A stretch of 64,000 nt of DNA from an uncultured Porphyromonadaceae bacterium (GCA_947253625.1 CAMYAB010000006.1:16628-80627); one strand, 5' to 3'; positions 44,855 through 53,582 are shown, counted from the stretch's first letter. Program-made: numbers and translations. The notes: generated by a model from the sequence alone, not told the origin.

Positions 44855-46015
44855 ATGGCGATGACCGCACAGACCCTCAACACGATCCCCACTCCGGCCT
44901 ATGTGCTGGAAGAAGATCTCCTCCGCAATAACCTACGCCTGATCCGACACGTCGCAGATGAGGCTGGGGTAGAGATCATACTGGCCTTTAAGGCCTACGC
45001 CCTCTGGAAAACCTTTCCGATCCTACGAGAGTACATAGCTGGGTGCACCGCCAGTTCGCCTTGGGAAGCCAGGATGGGACACAAGTACATGCAGTGCCTG
45101 ACTCACTCCTATGCCCCAGTGTATCGGGACGAGGACTTTGGGAGCTTTCTCGACTGCAGTGGGCACGTGACCTTCAACAGCCTTGGCCAGTTTGAGCGAT
45201 TTTACCCCCAAGTAGAGGCCTACACAGCCCATCGCATCAGCTGTGGCTTGCGGATCAACCCCGAGTACAGTGAGGTGGAGACCGAGCTCTACAACCCCGC
45301 ATCACCCACCTCCAGGCTGGGGGTGCCGGTCGCACAACTACCGGAGCAATTGCCCACCGGGATAGAGGGGCTCCACTTTCACACCCACTGCGAGAGCGAC
45401 TCCTATGCCTTGGAGCGAACTCTAGAGGTGGTGGAGCAAAAGTTTGCCTCACAGCTGGAGCAGGTACAGTGGATCAATATGGGTGGCGGCCACCTAATGA
45501 CCAAAAAAGGCTACGATATCGACCACCTCATCCGTCTACTGCGTGGCTTTGGCGAGCGACATCCACACCTGCACGTGATCCTGGAGCCCGGCAGTGCATT
45601 TGCCTGGCAGACGGGCACACTGGTCGCCACCATAGAGGATATCGTAGAGCGTGGCGGAGTGAAGACCCTGATGATGGATGCCTCATTCACATGCCATATG
45701 CCCGATACCCTCGAGATGCCCTACCAGCCCGAGATCCGTGGGACATCGGTCGTACCCGACGACACCCACACACTTCCCTATCGTGTGGGGGGAAATAGTT
45801 GCCTGAGCGGTGACTACAAGGGAGACTGGTACTTCTCCACCTCACCCAAGGTGGGCGACCGACTGATCTTTGAGGACATGATTCACTACACGACGGTAAA
45901 GACCACGATGTTCAACGGCATCGTACATCCCTCTATCTGGATGCATCGGTCGGACGGGAGCTGGGAGGAGTGCCGACGATACAGCTATGAGGATTACCTA
46001 CACCGCATGGATTGA
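44855..46015 (+). CDS. nspC: Carboxynorspermidine/carboxyspermidine decarboxylase
   Basis: The ATG at 44855 gives 386 residues, normal for NspC. A longer frame would overlap the previous gene. It is a PLP enzyme of the alanine-racemase fold: LAFKAYALWKTF carries the PLP lysine (near 41), GLHFHTHCESDSY, MGGGHLMTKKGYD, ILEPGSAFAWQTG, and MDASFTCHMPDTLEMPYQPE with the catalytic Cys from the partner subunit. It makes (nor)spermidine in the cytoplasm. The partner dehydrogenase gene is not in the window. Confidence 0.94.
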   Translation: MAMTAQTLNTIPTPAYVLEEDLLRNNLRLIRHVADEAGVEIILAFKAYALWKTFPILREYIAGCTASSPWEARMGHKYMQCLTHSYAPVYRDEDFGSFLDCSGHVTFNSLGQFERFYPQVEAYTAHRISCGLRINPEYSEVETELYNPASPTSRLGVPVAQLPEQLPTGIEGLHFHTHCESDSYALERTLEVVEQKFASQLEQVQWINMGGGHLMTKKGYDIDHLIRLLRGFGERHPHLHVILEPGSAFAWQTGTLVATIEDIVERGGVKTLMMDASFTCHMPDTLEMPYQPEIRGTSVVPDDTHTLPYRVGGNSCLSGDYKGDWYFSTSPKVGDRLIFEDMIHYTTVKTTMFNGIVHPSIWMHRSDGSWEECRRYSYEDYLHRMD

Positions 46016-46061
46016 TCGGGATGATATTAATGATTGAGCAAGACTAAAAACACTATTTGAT

Positions 46062-47018
46062 ATGGCATTTTTTGGATTATTCTCCAAGGAGAAAAAGGAG
46101 ACACTGGACAAGGGATTGGAAAAGACGAAAGACTCGTTTTTTGGCAAACTCACCCGAAGCATCGCCGGCAAGTCCAAAGTCGACGATGAGGTCCTCGATG
46201 ACCTCGAAGAGACACTGATCAGCAGTGATGTGGGTGTAGAGACTACCCTCAAGATCATTGACCGAGTGGAGGCGCGCGTCGAGCGAGACAAGTACATGAA
46301 CACCTCTGAGCTCAACAAGATCCTCCAAGAAGAGATCGCCGGACTACTCGCCGAAAACGACATCACCGACGGCACCGATTTTTCGATCCAAAATGAGCAA
46401 AAGCCCTATGTGATCCTAGTCGTCGGCGTCAATGGCGTAGGCAAGACCACAACGATAGGCAAGCTGGCTCACCAGTTCAAGAGCAGCGGCCTAAAGGTCG
46501 TGCTCGGTGCAGCCGATACCTTCCGGGCAGCCGCAGTAGAGCAGCTAGAGATCTGGGGAGAGCGTGTGGGTGTGCCGGTGATCAAGCAGCAGATGGGAGC
46601 CGACCCGGCATCTGTCGCCTACGACACAGTACAGCATGCCAAGTCCACCGGAGCCGACGTGGTGATCATCGACACCGCCGGACGTCTGCACAACAAAGTG
46701 GGGCTGATGAACGAGCTCACCAAGATCAAAAGAGTCATCCAAAAAATACACGATGTGGCACCACAAGAGGTCCTGCTCGTCCTAGACGGCAGTACGGGAC
46801 AAAATGCATTTGAGCAGGCCAAGCAGTTTACAGCGGCCACCGAGGTGACAGCACTGGCGATCACCAAGTTGGACGGCACGGCCAAGGGGGGAGTGGTCCT
46901 CGGGATATCCGATCAATTCAAGATCCCCGTCAAGTACATCGGCTTGGGTGAAAAAGTAACCGACCTTCAGCTCTTCGACAAAGCGGAGTTTGTGGCTTCA
47001 TTATTCGGCAAAGCATGA
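46062..47018 (+). CDS. ftsY: Signal recognition particle receptor FtsY
   Basis: A 318-residue GTPase docking SRP-ribosome complexes at the inner membrane. It has a short acidic/basic N-terminus, an N domain (about 20-95) and a G domain with VVGVNGVGKTTTIGKLA (G1, near 127), GAADTFRAAAVEQLE, IIDTAGRLHNK and AITKLDGTAKGG, with KYIGLGEKVTDLQLFD at the end. The long A domain of E. coli is lacking, as is normal in Bacteroidetes. rimO starts in its last codons (4-base overlap). Confidence 0.97.
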   Translation: MAFFGLFSKEKKETLDKGLEKTKDSFFGKLTRSIAGKSKVDDEVLDDLEETLISSDVGVETTLKIIDRVEARVERDKYMNTSELNKILQEEIAGLLAENDITDGTDFSIQNEQKPYVILVVGVNGVGKTTTIGKLAHQFKSSGLKVVLGAADTFRAAAVEQLEIWGERVGVPVIKQQMGADPASVAYDTVQHAKSTGADVVIIDTAGRLHNKVGLMNELTKIKRVIQKIHDVAPQEVLLVLDGSTGQNAFEQAKQFTAATEVTALAITKLDGTAKGGVVLGISDQFKIPVKYIGLGEKVTDLQLFDKAEFVASLFGKA

Positions 47019-48307
47019 GGAAAAACGAAGTAGAAGTCATCACCATGGGTTGTGCCAAGAACCTCGTCGACTCCGAGGTCTTGATGCAGCTTTTTGCGAC
47101 CGGTGGGTATCGGGTGGAGCACGATCCGGAGGTGCTCAATGGCGAGATTGTGGTGATCAACACCTGTGGGTTCATCGAGAGTGCCCGGGAAGAGTCGATC
47201 AACATGATCCTCAACGTCATATCCGCCAAAAAGCGTGGCGATGTAGGCAAAGTCTTCGTGATGGGCTGCCTGAGTGAGCGCTACCGCAAAGAGCTGGAGA
47301 GTGAGCTCCCCGAGGTGGATGGATTTTATGGAAAGTTCGACTGGAAAAACCTAGTCCTTGATCTAGGAAAAGCCTACCACTCCACTCCGGCAGACCTACG
47401 GGTACTGACGACGCCTCGCCACTACGCCTACGTCAAGGTGGCCGAGGGGTGCAACCAGAGGTGTGCCTACTGCTCCATCCCCATCATGACCGGTGGCTAC
47501 AAGTCACGCCCCATGGAGGAGATCCTCTCGGAGATAAAAGGATTGGCCAAAAAAGGCACCGTGGAGATCCAGCTCATCGCACAAGACCTCACCTCCTACG
47601 GTGTGGACCAGTACGGTAGTCACCGCCTACCCGAGCTGGTAGAGGAGATCTGTGCCATCGACGGCATAGAGTGGCTCCGCCTGCACTACGCCTACCCCAC
47701 CGACTTCCCTACCGATCTGCTTCGAGTGATGCGGGAGCAACCCAAGGTCTGCAAGTACCTGGATATCGCTCTGCAGCACAGTAGCGACCATATGCTGAGG
47801 ATGATGCGTCGTCGGATCACGGCCGCAGAGACAGAGGCACTCCTGACACGCATCAGACACGAAGTACCCGGCATCCACCTACGCACCACCCTCATGGTGG
47901 GGCACCCGGGAGAGACGGAGGAGGACTTTCGGGACCTGCTGGACTTCGTCGCGCGACAACGCTTTGAGCGCATGGGCGCATTCATCTATTCGCACGAAGA
48001 AGGGACCTACGGCTACCGCCACTACCAAGACGATGTGCCGGCGGCAGTCAAGCAAGAGCGACTGGACCGGCTCATGGAGCTACAGGAGGAGATCGCACTC
48101 GCACATGCCGAGAGCAAGGTAGGCACCATCCAGAGGGTCATCATCGACCGCATCGAGGAGGGGATGGCGGTCGGACGCACACAGTACGACTCTCCGGACG
48201 TCGACCCCGAGGTCTATCTCCGTGGCCAAGCACTCCGGGTGGGTACATTTTATCCGGCACTCATCACCGAGGCAGATGGCTATGACCTAGTAGGTAAAGT
48301 ACTATGA
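47015..48307 (+). CDS. rimO: Ribosomal protein S12 methylthiotransferase RimO
   Basis: A 430-residue radical-SAM enzyme that methylthiolates Asp88 of ribosomal protein S12. The N-terminal cluster domain has MGCAKNLVDSEVLM, NTCGFIESAREES and VMGCLSERY. The radical-SAM motif is GCNQRCAYCSIP near 143, and the TRAM domain is at the end (about 365-430). It overlaps ftsY and the next gene by 4 bases each, so translation is coupled through all three. Confidence 0.97.
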   Translation: MRKNEVEVITMGCAKNLVDSEVLMQLFATGGYRVEHDPEVLNGEIVVINTCGFIESAREESINMILNVISAKKRGDVGKVFVMGCLSERYRKELESELPEVDGFYGKFDWKNLVLDLGKAYHSTPADLRVLTTPRHYAYVKVAEGCNQRCAYCSIPIMTGGYKSRPMEEILSEIKGLAKKGTVEIQLIAQDLTSYGVDQYGSHRLPELVEEICAIDGIEWLRLHYAYPTDFPTDLLRVMREQPKVCKYLDIALQHSSDHMLRMMRRRITAAETEALLTRIRHEVPGIHLRTTLMVGHPGETEEDFRDLLDFVARQRFERMGAFIYSHEEGTYGYRHYQDDVPAAVKQERLDRLMELQEEIALAHAESKVGTIQRVIIDRIEEGMAVGRTQYDSPDVDPEVYLRGQALRVGTFYPALITEADGYDLVGKVL

Positions 48308-49542
48308 GCACGACCAACGATCACCTATTGCGCTATGCCGAGGAGTGGATCACCACTCGCCTCAGCGATCGCCAAGCAGTACAGCTACCCTATATTGGGA
48401 GCTTTGCCCCGGTATATATCCCGGACTACCTCCTCGCAAATAGAGACGGCACCTACACCCTTATGCCCCCAAGCATCGGGCTGGACTACCGAGCAGATTC
48501 ATTTTTGCTCAACGACAAAAACTACACCACCCTCGACACCGAGGCTCCCGACCATCCCGTACCACCGGAGATGATCACAGCGATAGCCGATCTGCATGCG
48601 CTGGACAGTGGCGTGGTCGAGCAGGAGCTCACGGAGTACTTCTCCCTTTTCTTCACCCGACTCTTCAGAGGTCGTCGGGTGCAGCTCCTCGGCCTGGCAG
48701 ACTTTTTCATCACCGAGGAGTCCGGGCATTTGTTGCTCAATATCGAGTGGACACCACAGATCTTGGAGACCCTCTCGTACCCATTTCGCCCCTACAAGCC
48801 TATCACCCTGCCGGCGGGACAGGCACTGCCGGAGGCGGAGATCTACGACTCCGAGCCCGACAATGGGCTACTCCAAGTGGCGGTACGACACACTGCCCCG
48901 GACCCCACTCCGGAGCCACACCGCCCCGCAGTGGAGGAGATCCCACTCCCCACACCTCGCCAAGCCCCCACACCACCGGCCACCCCGGCTCCCAAGCAGC
49001 GTAGCCACTCTCGGCTACTGGTCGGACTGCTTGTCGGACTGCTTGGGTGTGGTGCTGTGGCAGGGATCGCACTCTGGCTATGGAGAGCCCCACTCACATC
49101 CGACCACGGCAGCCCCGCCGCGCCTCGGTCGCTGCCTCCGGTGGTCAAAGCCACACCCGTCACGACACCCGACAGTGTCACCCCACCGGCACCGGCCGAC
49201 ACCATTGTCCCCACCGAGCCGGCAGTCGAGCAGCCGACGACGACACACATCCTCGCCACCGACACCCTCGGCAGTGGCCAATCTCTGGCACAGCTGGCAC
49301 GCAAGCACTACGGCAAGACCATCCACTGGGTGTACATCTACATCCAAAACAGCGACCACCTCACCGATGCCAACAACATCCCCCCCGGGACCGTCCTCGA
49401 GATACCCGACCTGGAGATCTTTGGGCTAAAAAAAGACAACACCGAGGCCGTCACCGAGGCACGAGAGTGGGCAGCACTCATCCTCAACCGAAAGTTTGCC
49501 TCCTACAAGGAGCAACGCCCCACTCTACCCTGCAATAAGTAA
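48304..49542 (+). CDS. Membrane protein with tandem HU-like domains and a LysM-like C-terminus
   Basis: A 412-residue protein. Residues about 1-165 read as two HU/CCDC81-like domains (VQLPYIGSFAPVYIPDYLL and FTRLFRGRRVQLLGLADFF). Then come a Pro-rich linker (about 195-235), one membrane helix (LLVGLLVGLLGCGAVAGIALWLW, shown as about 240-262), a Pro/Thr/Ala-rich stalk, and a LysM-like domain (about 320-375) with SLAQLARKHYGKTIHWVYIYI and NIPPGTVLEIP. The predicted layout is DNA-binding folds inside and a wall-binding fold outside. It overlaps rimO by 4 bases, and a terminator follows. Confidence 0.8.
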   Translation: MSTTNDHLLRYAEEWITTRLSDRQAVQLPYIGSFAPVYIPDYLLANRDGTYTLMPPSIGLDYRADSFLLNDKNYTTLDTEAPDHPVPPEMITAIADLHALDSGVVEQELTEYFSLFFTRLFRGRRVQLLGLADFFITEESGHLLLNIEWTPQILETLSYPFRPYKPITLPAGQALPEAEIYDSEPDNGLLQVAVRHTAPDPTPEPHRPAVEEIPLPTPRQAPTPPATPAPKQRSHSRLLVGLLVGLLGCGAVAGIALWLWRAPLTSDHGSPAAPRSLPPVVKATPVTTPDSVTPPAPADTIVPTEPAVEQPTTTHILATDTLGSGQSLAQLARKHYGKTIHWVYIYIQNSDHLTDANNIPPGTVLEIPDLEIFGLKKDNTEAVTEAREWAALILNRKFASYKEQRPTLPCNK

Positions 49543-49564
49543 AGCCGACACAGGCCATAGCACC

Positions 49565-49603
49565 GGGTGCGTCAGAAACATTGCTTCTGACGCACCCTTT
49601 TTT
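49565..49603 (+). terminator. Terminator of the ftsY-rimO-HU/LysM operon
   Basis: A 13-bp perfect stem GGGTGCGTCAGAA / TTCTGACGCACCC, 7-base loop, then six T. It starts 22 bases after the stop codon. Confidence 0.95.
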
Positions 49604-49660
49604 CTTGGAGAAAAAGAGGCAAAAGTCTGCAAATGGAGCTGAGGAGCTATCTCCTCATGA

Positions 49661-49784
49661 GAGACTGTTGCACGAAGGCGATATGCTGCGTTGCTTTCGG
49701 AATTCGGACTAGGTCACGTACGTGAGTACGCTCCCTTCGCCCTCATCCTCATCGCCTTGCATCTCATCCTTCGTGCAAAGTCTC
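49661..49784. repeat. Dispersed element of about 124 bp with inverted ends
   Basis: The ends are GAGACTGTTGCACGAAG (49661-49677) and CTTCGTGCAAAGTCTC (49769-49784), inverted copies with one indel. Inside is the 12-bp palindrome TCACGTACGTGA (49714-49725) and AGTACGCTCCCTTCG. A further CTTCGTGCAAC lies at about 49814-49824. A degraded relative is at 40850-40975. It could be a MITE-like remnant or a structured RNA. Confidence 0.65.
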
Positions 49785-49870
49785 AGCACATTTTAGCAAA
49801 TGTGCGAGAATGGCACTTCGTGCAACATTCTCCATGAACCATTTGGCAGGCACGAATGTTATACAGATGC

Positions 49871-49887
49871 GAATACATAATGTATTC
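49871..49887. promoter_or_regulatory. 17-bp palindrome, candidate operator of the superoxide dismutase gene
   Basis: GAATACAT-A-ATGTATTC, perfect 8-1-8, 30 bases before the chosen start at 49918. The 7-1-7 layout resembles Fur/PerR-family boxes. The regulator is not known. Confidence 0.55.
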
Positions 49888-49917
49888 CCTCTCACCAAAG
49901 CTATAAAACAAAGCGAC

Positions 49918-50643
49918 ATGAGAACAACTTATTTACCTAACCTATCCCTGGTCTTGGCCGGTGTGCTGGCTCTGTCGACCATTGCATGTGGCACAGGCAA
50001 CTCCCAAAACGCCAAGAAGACCATGGATCAAAACCCCAATAAAAATATGAAGTTCGAACTACCCCAACTCCCCTACGCGACAAACGCCCTCGAGCCCGTC
50101 ATGGGCCAAGAAACAGTAGAGCTCCACTACGGCAAGCACTACGCAGGCTATATCAATACGCTGAACGAACTGATCAAAGGCACTGACTACGAAAAAAAAT
50201 CACTCGTAGAGATCGTCAAGACCTCCGAGGGCAAGCTCTTCAACCAAGCCGGACAGAGCCTCAACCACTACCTCTTTTTCCTACAGATGGCTCCGCAGAC
50301 CAAAGCCAAGCAAAAGCCCGAGGGCAAGCTGGCACAGGCCATAGAGAAGACCTTTGGATCCTTCGAAAAGTTCCAAGAGACCTTCCAAGCCGAGGCCGCA
50401 TCCGTATTCGGATCAGGATGGTGCTTCCTCGCATGTGACAAGGATGGCAAGCTAGTCATCACAAAGACCCAAAACGCCGACAACCCCGTCACCAAGGACC
50501 AGGAGCCCCTCTTGGCGATAGACGTGTGGGAGCACTCCTACTACCTCGACTACCGCAATGTCCGGATGGACTACCTCAAAAACATCTGGAAGATCACCGA
50601 CTGGACAGTCGTTGAGCAACGCTTCAACGAGTGCGCCAAGTAA
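49918..50643 (+). CDS. sod: Exported (lipoprotein-type) Fe/Mn superoxide dismutase
   Basis: The ATG at 49918 gives 241 residues with a hydrophobic leader (YLPNLSLVLAGVLALSTIACG) and a lipobox-like TIAC. A stretch of about 20 polar residues follows, then a full Fe/Mn-SOD domain. The metal-ligand regions are visible: VELHYGKHYAGY, LNHYLFFLQM and DVWEHSYYLDY. It converts superoxide to peroxide and oxygen, here probably in the periplasm or at the outer membrane. An internal ATG at 50048 (MKFELPQLPY) would give the usual cytoplasmic form of about 198 residues, so two products are possible. Upstream ATGs reaching 49810 lack a signal. Confidence 0.93.
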   Translation: MRTTYLPNLSLVLAGVLALSTIACGTGNSQNAKKTMDQNPNKNMKFELPQLPYATNALEPVMGQETVELHYGKHYAGYINTLNELIKGTDYEKKSLVEIVKTSEGKLFNQAGQSLNHYLFFLQMAPQTKAKQKPEGKLAQAIEKTFGSFEKFQETFQAEAASVFGSGWCFLACDKDGKLVITKTQNADNPVTKDQEPLLAIDVWEHSYYLDYRNVRMDYLKNIWKITDWTVVEQRFNECAK

Positions 50644-50668
50644 GTCGACCCAAAAAGCACCAACAAAC

Positions 50669-50704
50669 AAAGCGGGGTATCGAAACACTTCGATACCCCG
50701 CTTT
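50669..50704. terminator. Bidirectional terminator between sod and tRNA-Ala
   Basis: A 16-bp perfect stem AAAGCGGGGTATCGAA / TTCGATACCCCGCTTT with a 4-base loop. It lies 25 bases after the sod stop codon and 13 bases past the 3' end of the leftward tRNA. Confidence 0.9.
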
Positions 50705-50716
50705 GCTTTGGAGGAG

Positions 50717-50790
50717 TGGAGAATACCGGACTCGAACCGGTCACCTCTACAATGCCATTGTAGCGCTCTAGCCAGATGAGCTAATTCCCC
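50717..50790 (-). tRNA. tRNA-Ala, anticodon GGC
   Basis: Read leftward from 50790, the 74-base cloverleaf has acceptor stem GGGGAAT / ATTCTCC with the G3-U70 pair that marks alanine tRNAs, D arm GCTC..GAGC, anticodon arm CTACA-ATGGCAT-TGTAG, T arm ACCGG-TTCGAGT-CCGGT, and discriminator A. CCA is not encoded. It reads GCC codons, which are common in this GC-rich genome. Confidence 0.97.
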
Positions 50791-50901
50791 ATATCTGCTA
50801 GGCAAAGATACCAAAAAAATCATTCCGAAACACCCCATTTTTCGCGCCAAAAACAACAATTTGTAAGCGACAGTAAATCAATCAATTGCGAGAGACCAAA
50901 G

Positions 50902-50961
50902 TTTCACGGATAGAAGCAAAACTTTTCACGGATAGAAGCAAACGCTTAGACGGATAGAAAG
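50902..50961 (+). repeat. 22-bp-phased repeat cluster 5 (3 units)
   Basis: Perfect TTTCACGGATAGAAGC at 50902 and 50924, then the end unit TTAGACGGATAGAAAG at 50946. Spacers are AAAACT and AAACGC. Confidence 0.95.
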
Positions 50962-51095
50962 GGAAAAAACGGACACCGGAATGGAGTTTTTTCCCCGACA
51001 GCTCCGATGACAAAAACCAGGTCGGGTGCCAACCTTTTTGGGGAGGGCAAACTGAGGCCCCTTTTGGGGTCAACGGATTTATTAACCCCTAACAC

Positions 51096-51126
51096 TTGCA
51101 TTCTTCTCAAAAGGGTCGTATCTTTG
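51096..51126 (+). promoter_or_regulatory. Promoter of ferritin
   Basis: TTG at 51096-51098, a 20-base spacer, TATCTTTG at 51119-51126. Transcription would start near 51133, about 38 bases before the ATG. Confidence 0.75.
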
Positions 51127-51170
51127 TTTTGTTTAGGGACATCTATTATTTATAAGAAGTACACTACACT

Positions 51171-51656
51171 ATGATCAAGAAAGAACTATTGAAGCTTATC
51201 AGCGAGCAGATCAACTTTGAGTTTGAGTCTGCCTTCATATACCGAAAACTCGCCATAGACCTTGAGCTACAAGGGTGGACCGGGTTTGCACACTGGTTCA
51301 CAGCACAGTACCACGAGGAGATGGCACATGCCGAGGAGATGATCCACTACGTCCTGGAGCGTGGCGAGCAACCCGAGCTCAAGGATATCAAGATGAACGA
51401 TATCACATCCGACCACATCGTGGGATTCTTTGAGATCGCCTACAAGCACGAGTGCCAGGTGTCTAAAAATATCTACGAGATCGTCACTGCGGCTATCGAG
51501 CAAAAGGACTACGCCACGGAAAACTTTTTCCGCAAGTTTGTCGCTGAGCAAGTAGAGGAGGAGGCATCGACCTCAGCCATCGTGGATCGTCTCAAACTCG
51601 CCAACGGCAATGCCGGCTACCTGATCATTGACCAAGAGCTGGCCAAACGCCAATAA
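51171..51656 (+). CDS. ftnA: Bacterial non-heme ferritin
   Basis: A 161-residue four-helix protein of normal length that stores iron as a ferric mineral in a 24-mer. The ferroxidase ligands are visible: Glu in EFESAFIYRKLA, EEMAHAEEMIHYVLERG (Glu, His), and later EQVEEEASTSAIVDRL. It has its own promoter and a strong terminator. With the superoxide dismutase just upstream it forms an oxidative-stress and iron neighbourhood, though the two are separate transcripts. Confidence 0.96.
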   Translation: MIKKELLKLISEQINFEFESAFIYRKLAIDLELQGWTGFAHWFTAQYHEEMAHAEEMIHYVLERGEQPELKDIKMNDITSDHIVGFFEIAYKHECQVSKNIYEIVTAAIEQKDYATENFFRKFVAEQVEEEASTSAIVDRLKLANGNAGYLIIDQELAKRQ

Positions 51657-51684
51657 TCACACGGCACATTCGACCAAATAGAGC

Positions 51685-51723
51685 GGGGGCGAAGCCACAG
51701 CATGGCTTCGCCCCCACTTTTTT
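51685..51723 (+). terminator. Terminator of ferritin
   Basis: A 13-bp perfect stem GGGGGCGAAGCCA / TGGCTTCGCCCCC, 5-base loop, then ACTTTTTT. Confidence 0.94.
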
Positions 51724-51775
51724 GTCCCGATACAACCCGGCACCATAGCCCCCACCGGTGCCCCCCAAAAAGGAG

Positions 51776-51806
51776 TTGTTTTTTAGCCCCGATGTCGGTA
51801 ACTTTG
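51776..51806 (+). promoter_or_regulatory. Promoter of the C69 dipeptidase
   Basis: TTG at 51776-51778, a 20-base spacer, TAACTTTG at 51799-51806. It excludes in-frame starts before about 51812 and supports ATG 51849. Confidence 0.75.
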
Positions 51807-51848
51807 GGGGAGAACGGACTAATCACCCCCACCAAACACAGCAAACCT

Positions 51849-53513
51849 ATGAATAGACAAACAACCAAACTACTCACCGGGCTGGCCACACTCGTCGCAC
51901 TCGCCCTGAGTACCCCTCAAGCCAAAGCCTGCACCGACCTCATCGTCGGCAAAGGTGCCTCCACCGACGGAAGCGTGATCATCAGCTATGCCGCCGACTC
52001 ACACACCCTCTACGGCGAGCTCTACTTTTGGCCCCGAGCCACCTGGATGCCGGGCTACATGATGGACGTGGTGGAGTGGGACTCCGGGATATTCACCACC
52101 CAGATCCCACAGGTCGCCAATACCTACAACGTCGTGGGCAACCTCAATGAGAAGCAAGTGGCCATCACCGAAAGCACCTGGGGTGGCATACCGGAGTGCC
52201 AGGGGACAGAGGGGCTGATGGACTACGGCAGCCTGATCTACATCACCCTACAACGTGCCGCCACAGCCCGAGAGGCTATCAGTACACTCACCGGCCTGGT
52301 GGCCAAGTATGGCTACAAAAGCTCCGGAGAGTCCTTCACGATAGCCGACAAAAACGAGGTGTGGGTGCTGGAGATGATCGGCAAGGGAAAAGGCGAGACC
52401 GGAGCCGTGTGGGTCGCCAAGCGCATCCCCGACAACGCCATCTCGGGACATGCCAACCAAGCCCGCATCCAGCAGATTGACTTTGACGACCCGGAAAACT
52501 GCCTCTACTCACCCGATGTCATCACCTTTGCCCGCCAAAAAGGACTCTACAGTGGCAGTGACAAAGACTTTAGCTTCCAAAAGGTCTACAACCCCTACGA
52601 CTTTGGAGGATTGAGAGGCTGCGAAGCACGAGTGTGGGCATTTTTCAACCGACACAAAAAAGGCATGGACCGCTACCTGCCCCTGGTGATGGGACACGAC
52701 CCGGAGGCAGAGCCGATGCCCCTCTACATCATACCCGACCACAAACTCTCCGTCCACGACGTCCAAGAGGCGATGCGAGACCACTACGAATCAACCCCCA
52801 TGGACATGACCAAGGACGTGGGTGCCGGCCCCTACTGCGTACCCTACCGCTGGAGACCAATGGGCTTTGAAGTGGATGGACAGAAGTACATCAACGAGCG
52901 CGCCATAGCCACTCAGCAGACCGGATTCGTACTCGTCGCACAGCTCCGCTCCACCATGCCCGACCTGGTGGGCCCCATCCTGTGGTTTGGGGTCGATGAT
53001 GCCAACACCACAGTATTTAGCCCCATGTACGGGTGCATCACACGAGTACCGGAAGCCTTTAGCCCACACAATGGCAGCCTAACGGAGTTTTCGTGGACGT
53101 CCGCCTTTTGGATACACAACTTGGTGGCCAACATGGCCTATAGCAAATACAGCTACATGATCCAAGACATCCGCCCCGTACAGCAGGAGATCGAGAGCAA
53201 GTACTTCGCTGACCAACCCCTGATCGAAAAAGAGGCCCTACGCATCCAACGCGAAAAAGGGACAGACGCCGCGCGAGCCTACCTCACCGACTACTCCGAG
53301 CAGTGCGCCAATAACGCCACTCAACGCTGGAAAAAACTCGGTGAGTACCTCCTCGTGAAGTACATCGACGGCAACGTAAAGAGGGAAGAAAACGGACACT
53401 TCAAGACCGAGCACGGACTGGCCGTACCGCCCGAGCAACCCGGCTACAGCGAGGAGTACTACCGAATGATCCACAACGGAAACTACGAGCACCTCAAGGT
53501 CCCCAAAAAGTAA
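51849..53513 (+). CDS. Secreted C69-family dipeptidase (PepD-like)
   Basis: The ATG at 51849 gives 554 residues. The signal peptide ends at KA before Cys28 (CTDLIVGKGASTDGS), which would be the N-terminal nucleophile after cleavage, as in C69 Ntn hydrolases. Later family motifs are WGGIPECQGTEGLMDYGSL, EVWVLEMIGKGKGETGAVW and VGAGPYCVPYRW. It probably cleaves dipeptides from the N-terminus of peptides in the periplasm, feeding the amino-acid metabolism of an asaccharolytic organism. It is monocistronic between two terminators. Confidence 0.92.
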   Translation: MNRQTTKLLTGLATLVALALSTPQAKACTDLIVGKGASTDGSVIISYAADSHTLYGELYFWPRATWMPGYMMDVVEWDSGIFTTQIPQVANTYNVVGNLNEKQVAITESTWGGIPECQGTEGLMDYGSLIYITLQRAATAREAISTLTGLVAKYGYKSSGESFTIADKNEVWVLEMIGKGKGETGAVWVAKRIPDNAISGHANQARIQQIDFDDPENCLYSPDVITFARQKGLYSGSDKDFSFQKVYNPYDFGGLRGCEARVWAFFNRHKKGMDRYLPLVMGHDPEAEPMPLYIIPDHKLSVHDVQEAMRDHYESTPMDMTKDVGAGPYCVPYRWRPMGFEVDGQKYINERAIATQQTGFVLVAQLRSTMPDLVGPILWFGVDDANTTVFSPMYGCITRVPEAFSPHNGSLTEFSWTSAFWIHNLVANMAYSKYSYMIQDIRPVQQEIESKYFADQPLIEKEALRIQREKGTDAARAYLTDYSEQCANNATQRWKKLGEYLLVKYIDGNVKREENGHFKTEHGLAVPPEQPGYSEEYYRMIHNGNYEHLKVPKK

Positions 53514-53545
53514 CCCCCACGACATTCCCCCTCACTCCACAAAGC

Positions 53546-53582
53546 GAGAGCGTGTGCCACCTCAGTGACGGCACACGCTCTC
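53546..53582 (+). terminator. Terminator-like hairpin after the dipeptidase
   Basis: A 13-bp perfect stem GAGAGCGTGTGCC / GGCACACGCTCTC with an 11-base loop. Outer AAAGC/GCTTT can extend it, and TTTT follows within 10 bases. Confidence 0.8.

Larger units (their letters stand above)
50791..51170. other. Divergent intergenic region, no gene seen
   Basis: Between tRNA-Ala and ferritin. It holds repeat cluster 5 (50902-50961), a CCCC-TTTT-GGGG hairpin near 51057, and the ferritin promoter. Confidence 0.7.

Noticed and set aside
51702..51848. Longer N-terminus for the C69 dipeptidase
   Set aside because: It would start within the ferritin terminator and before the promoter. The signal peptide begins at 51849.
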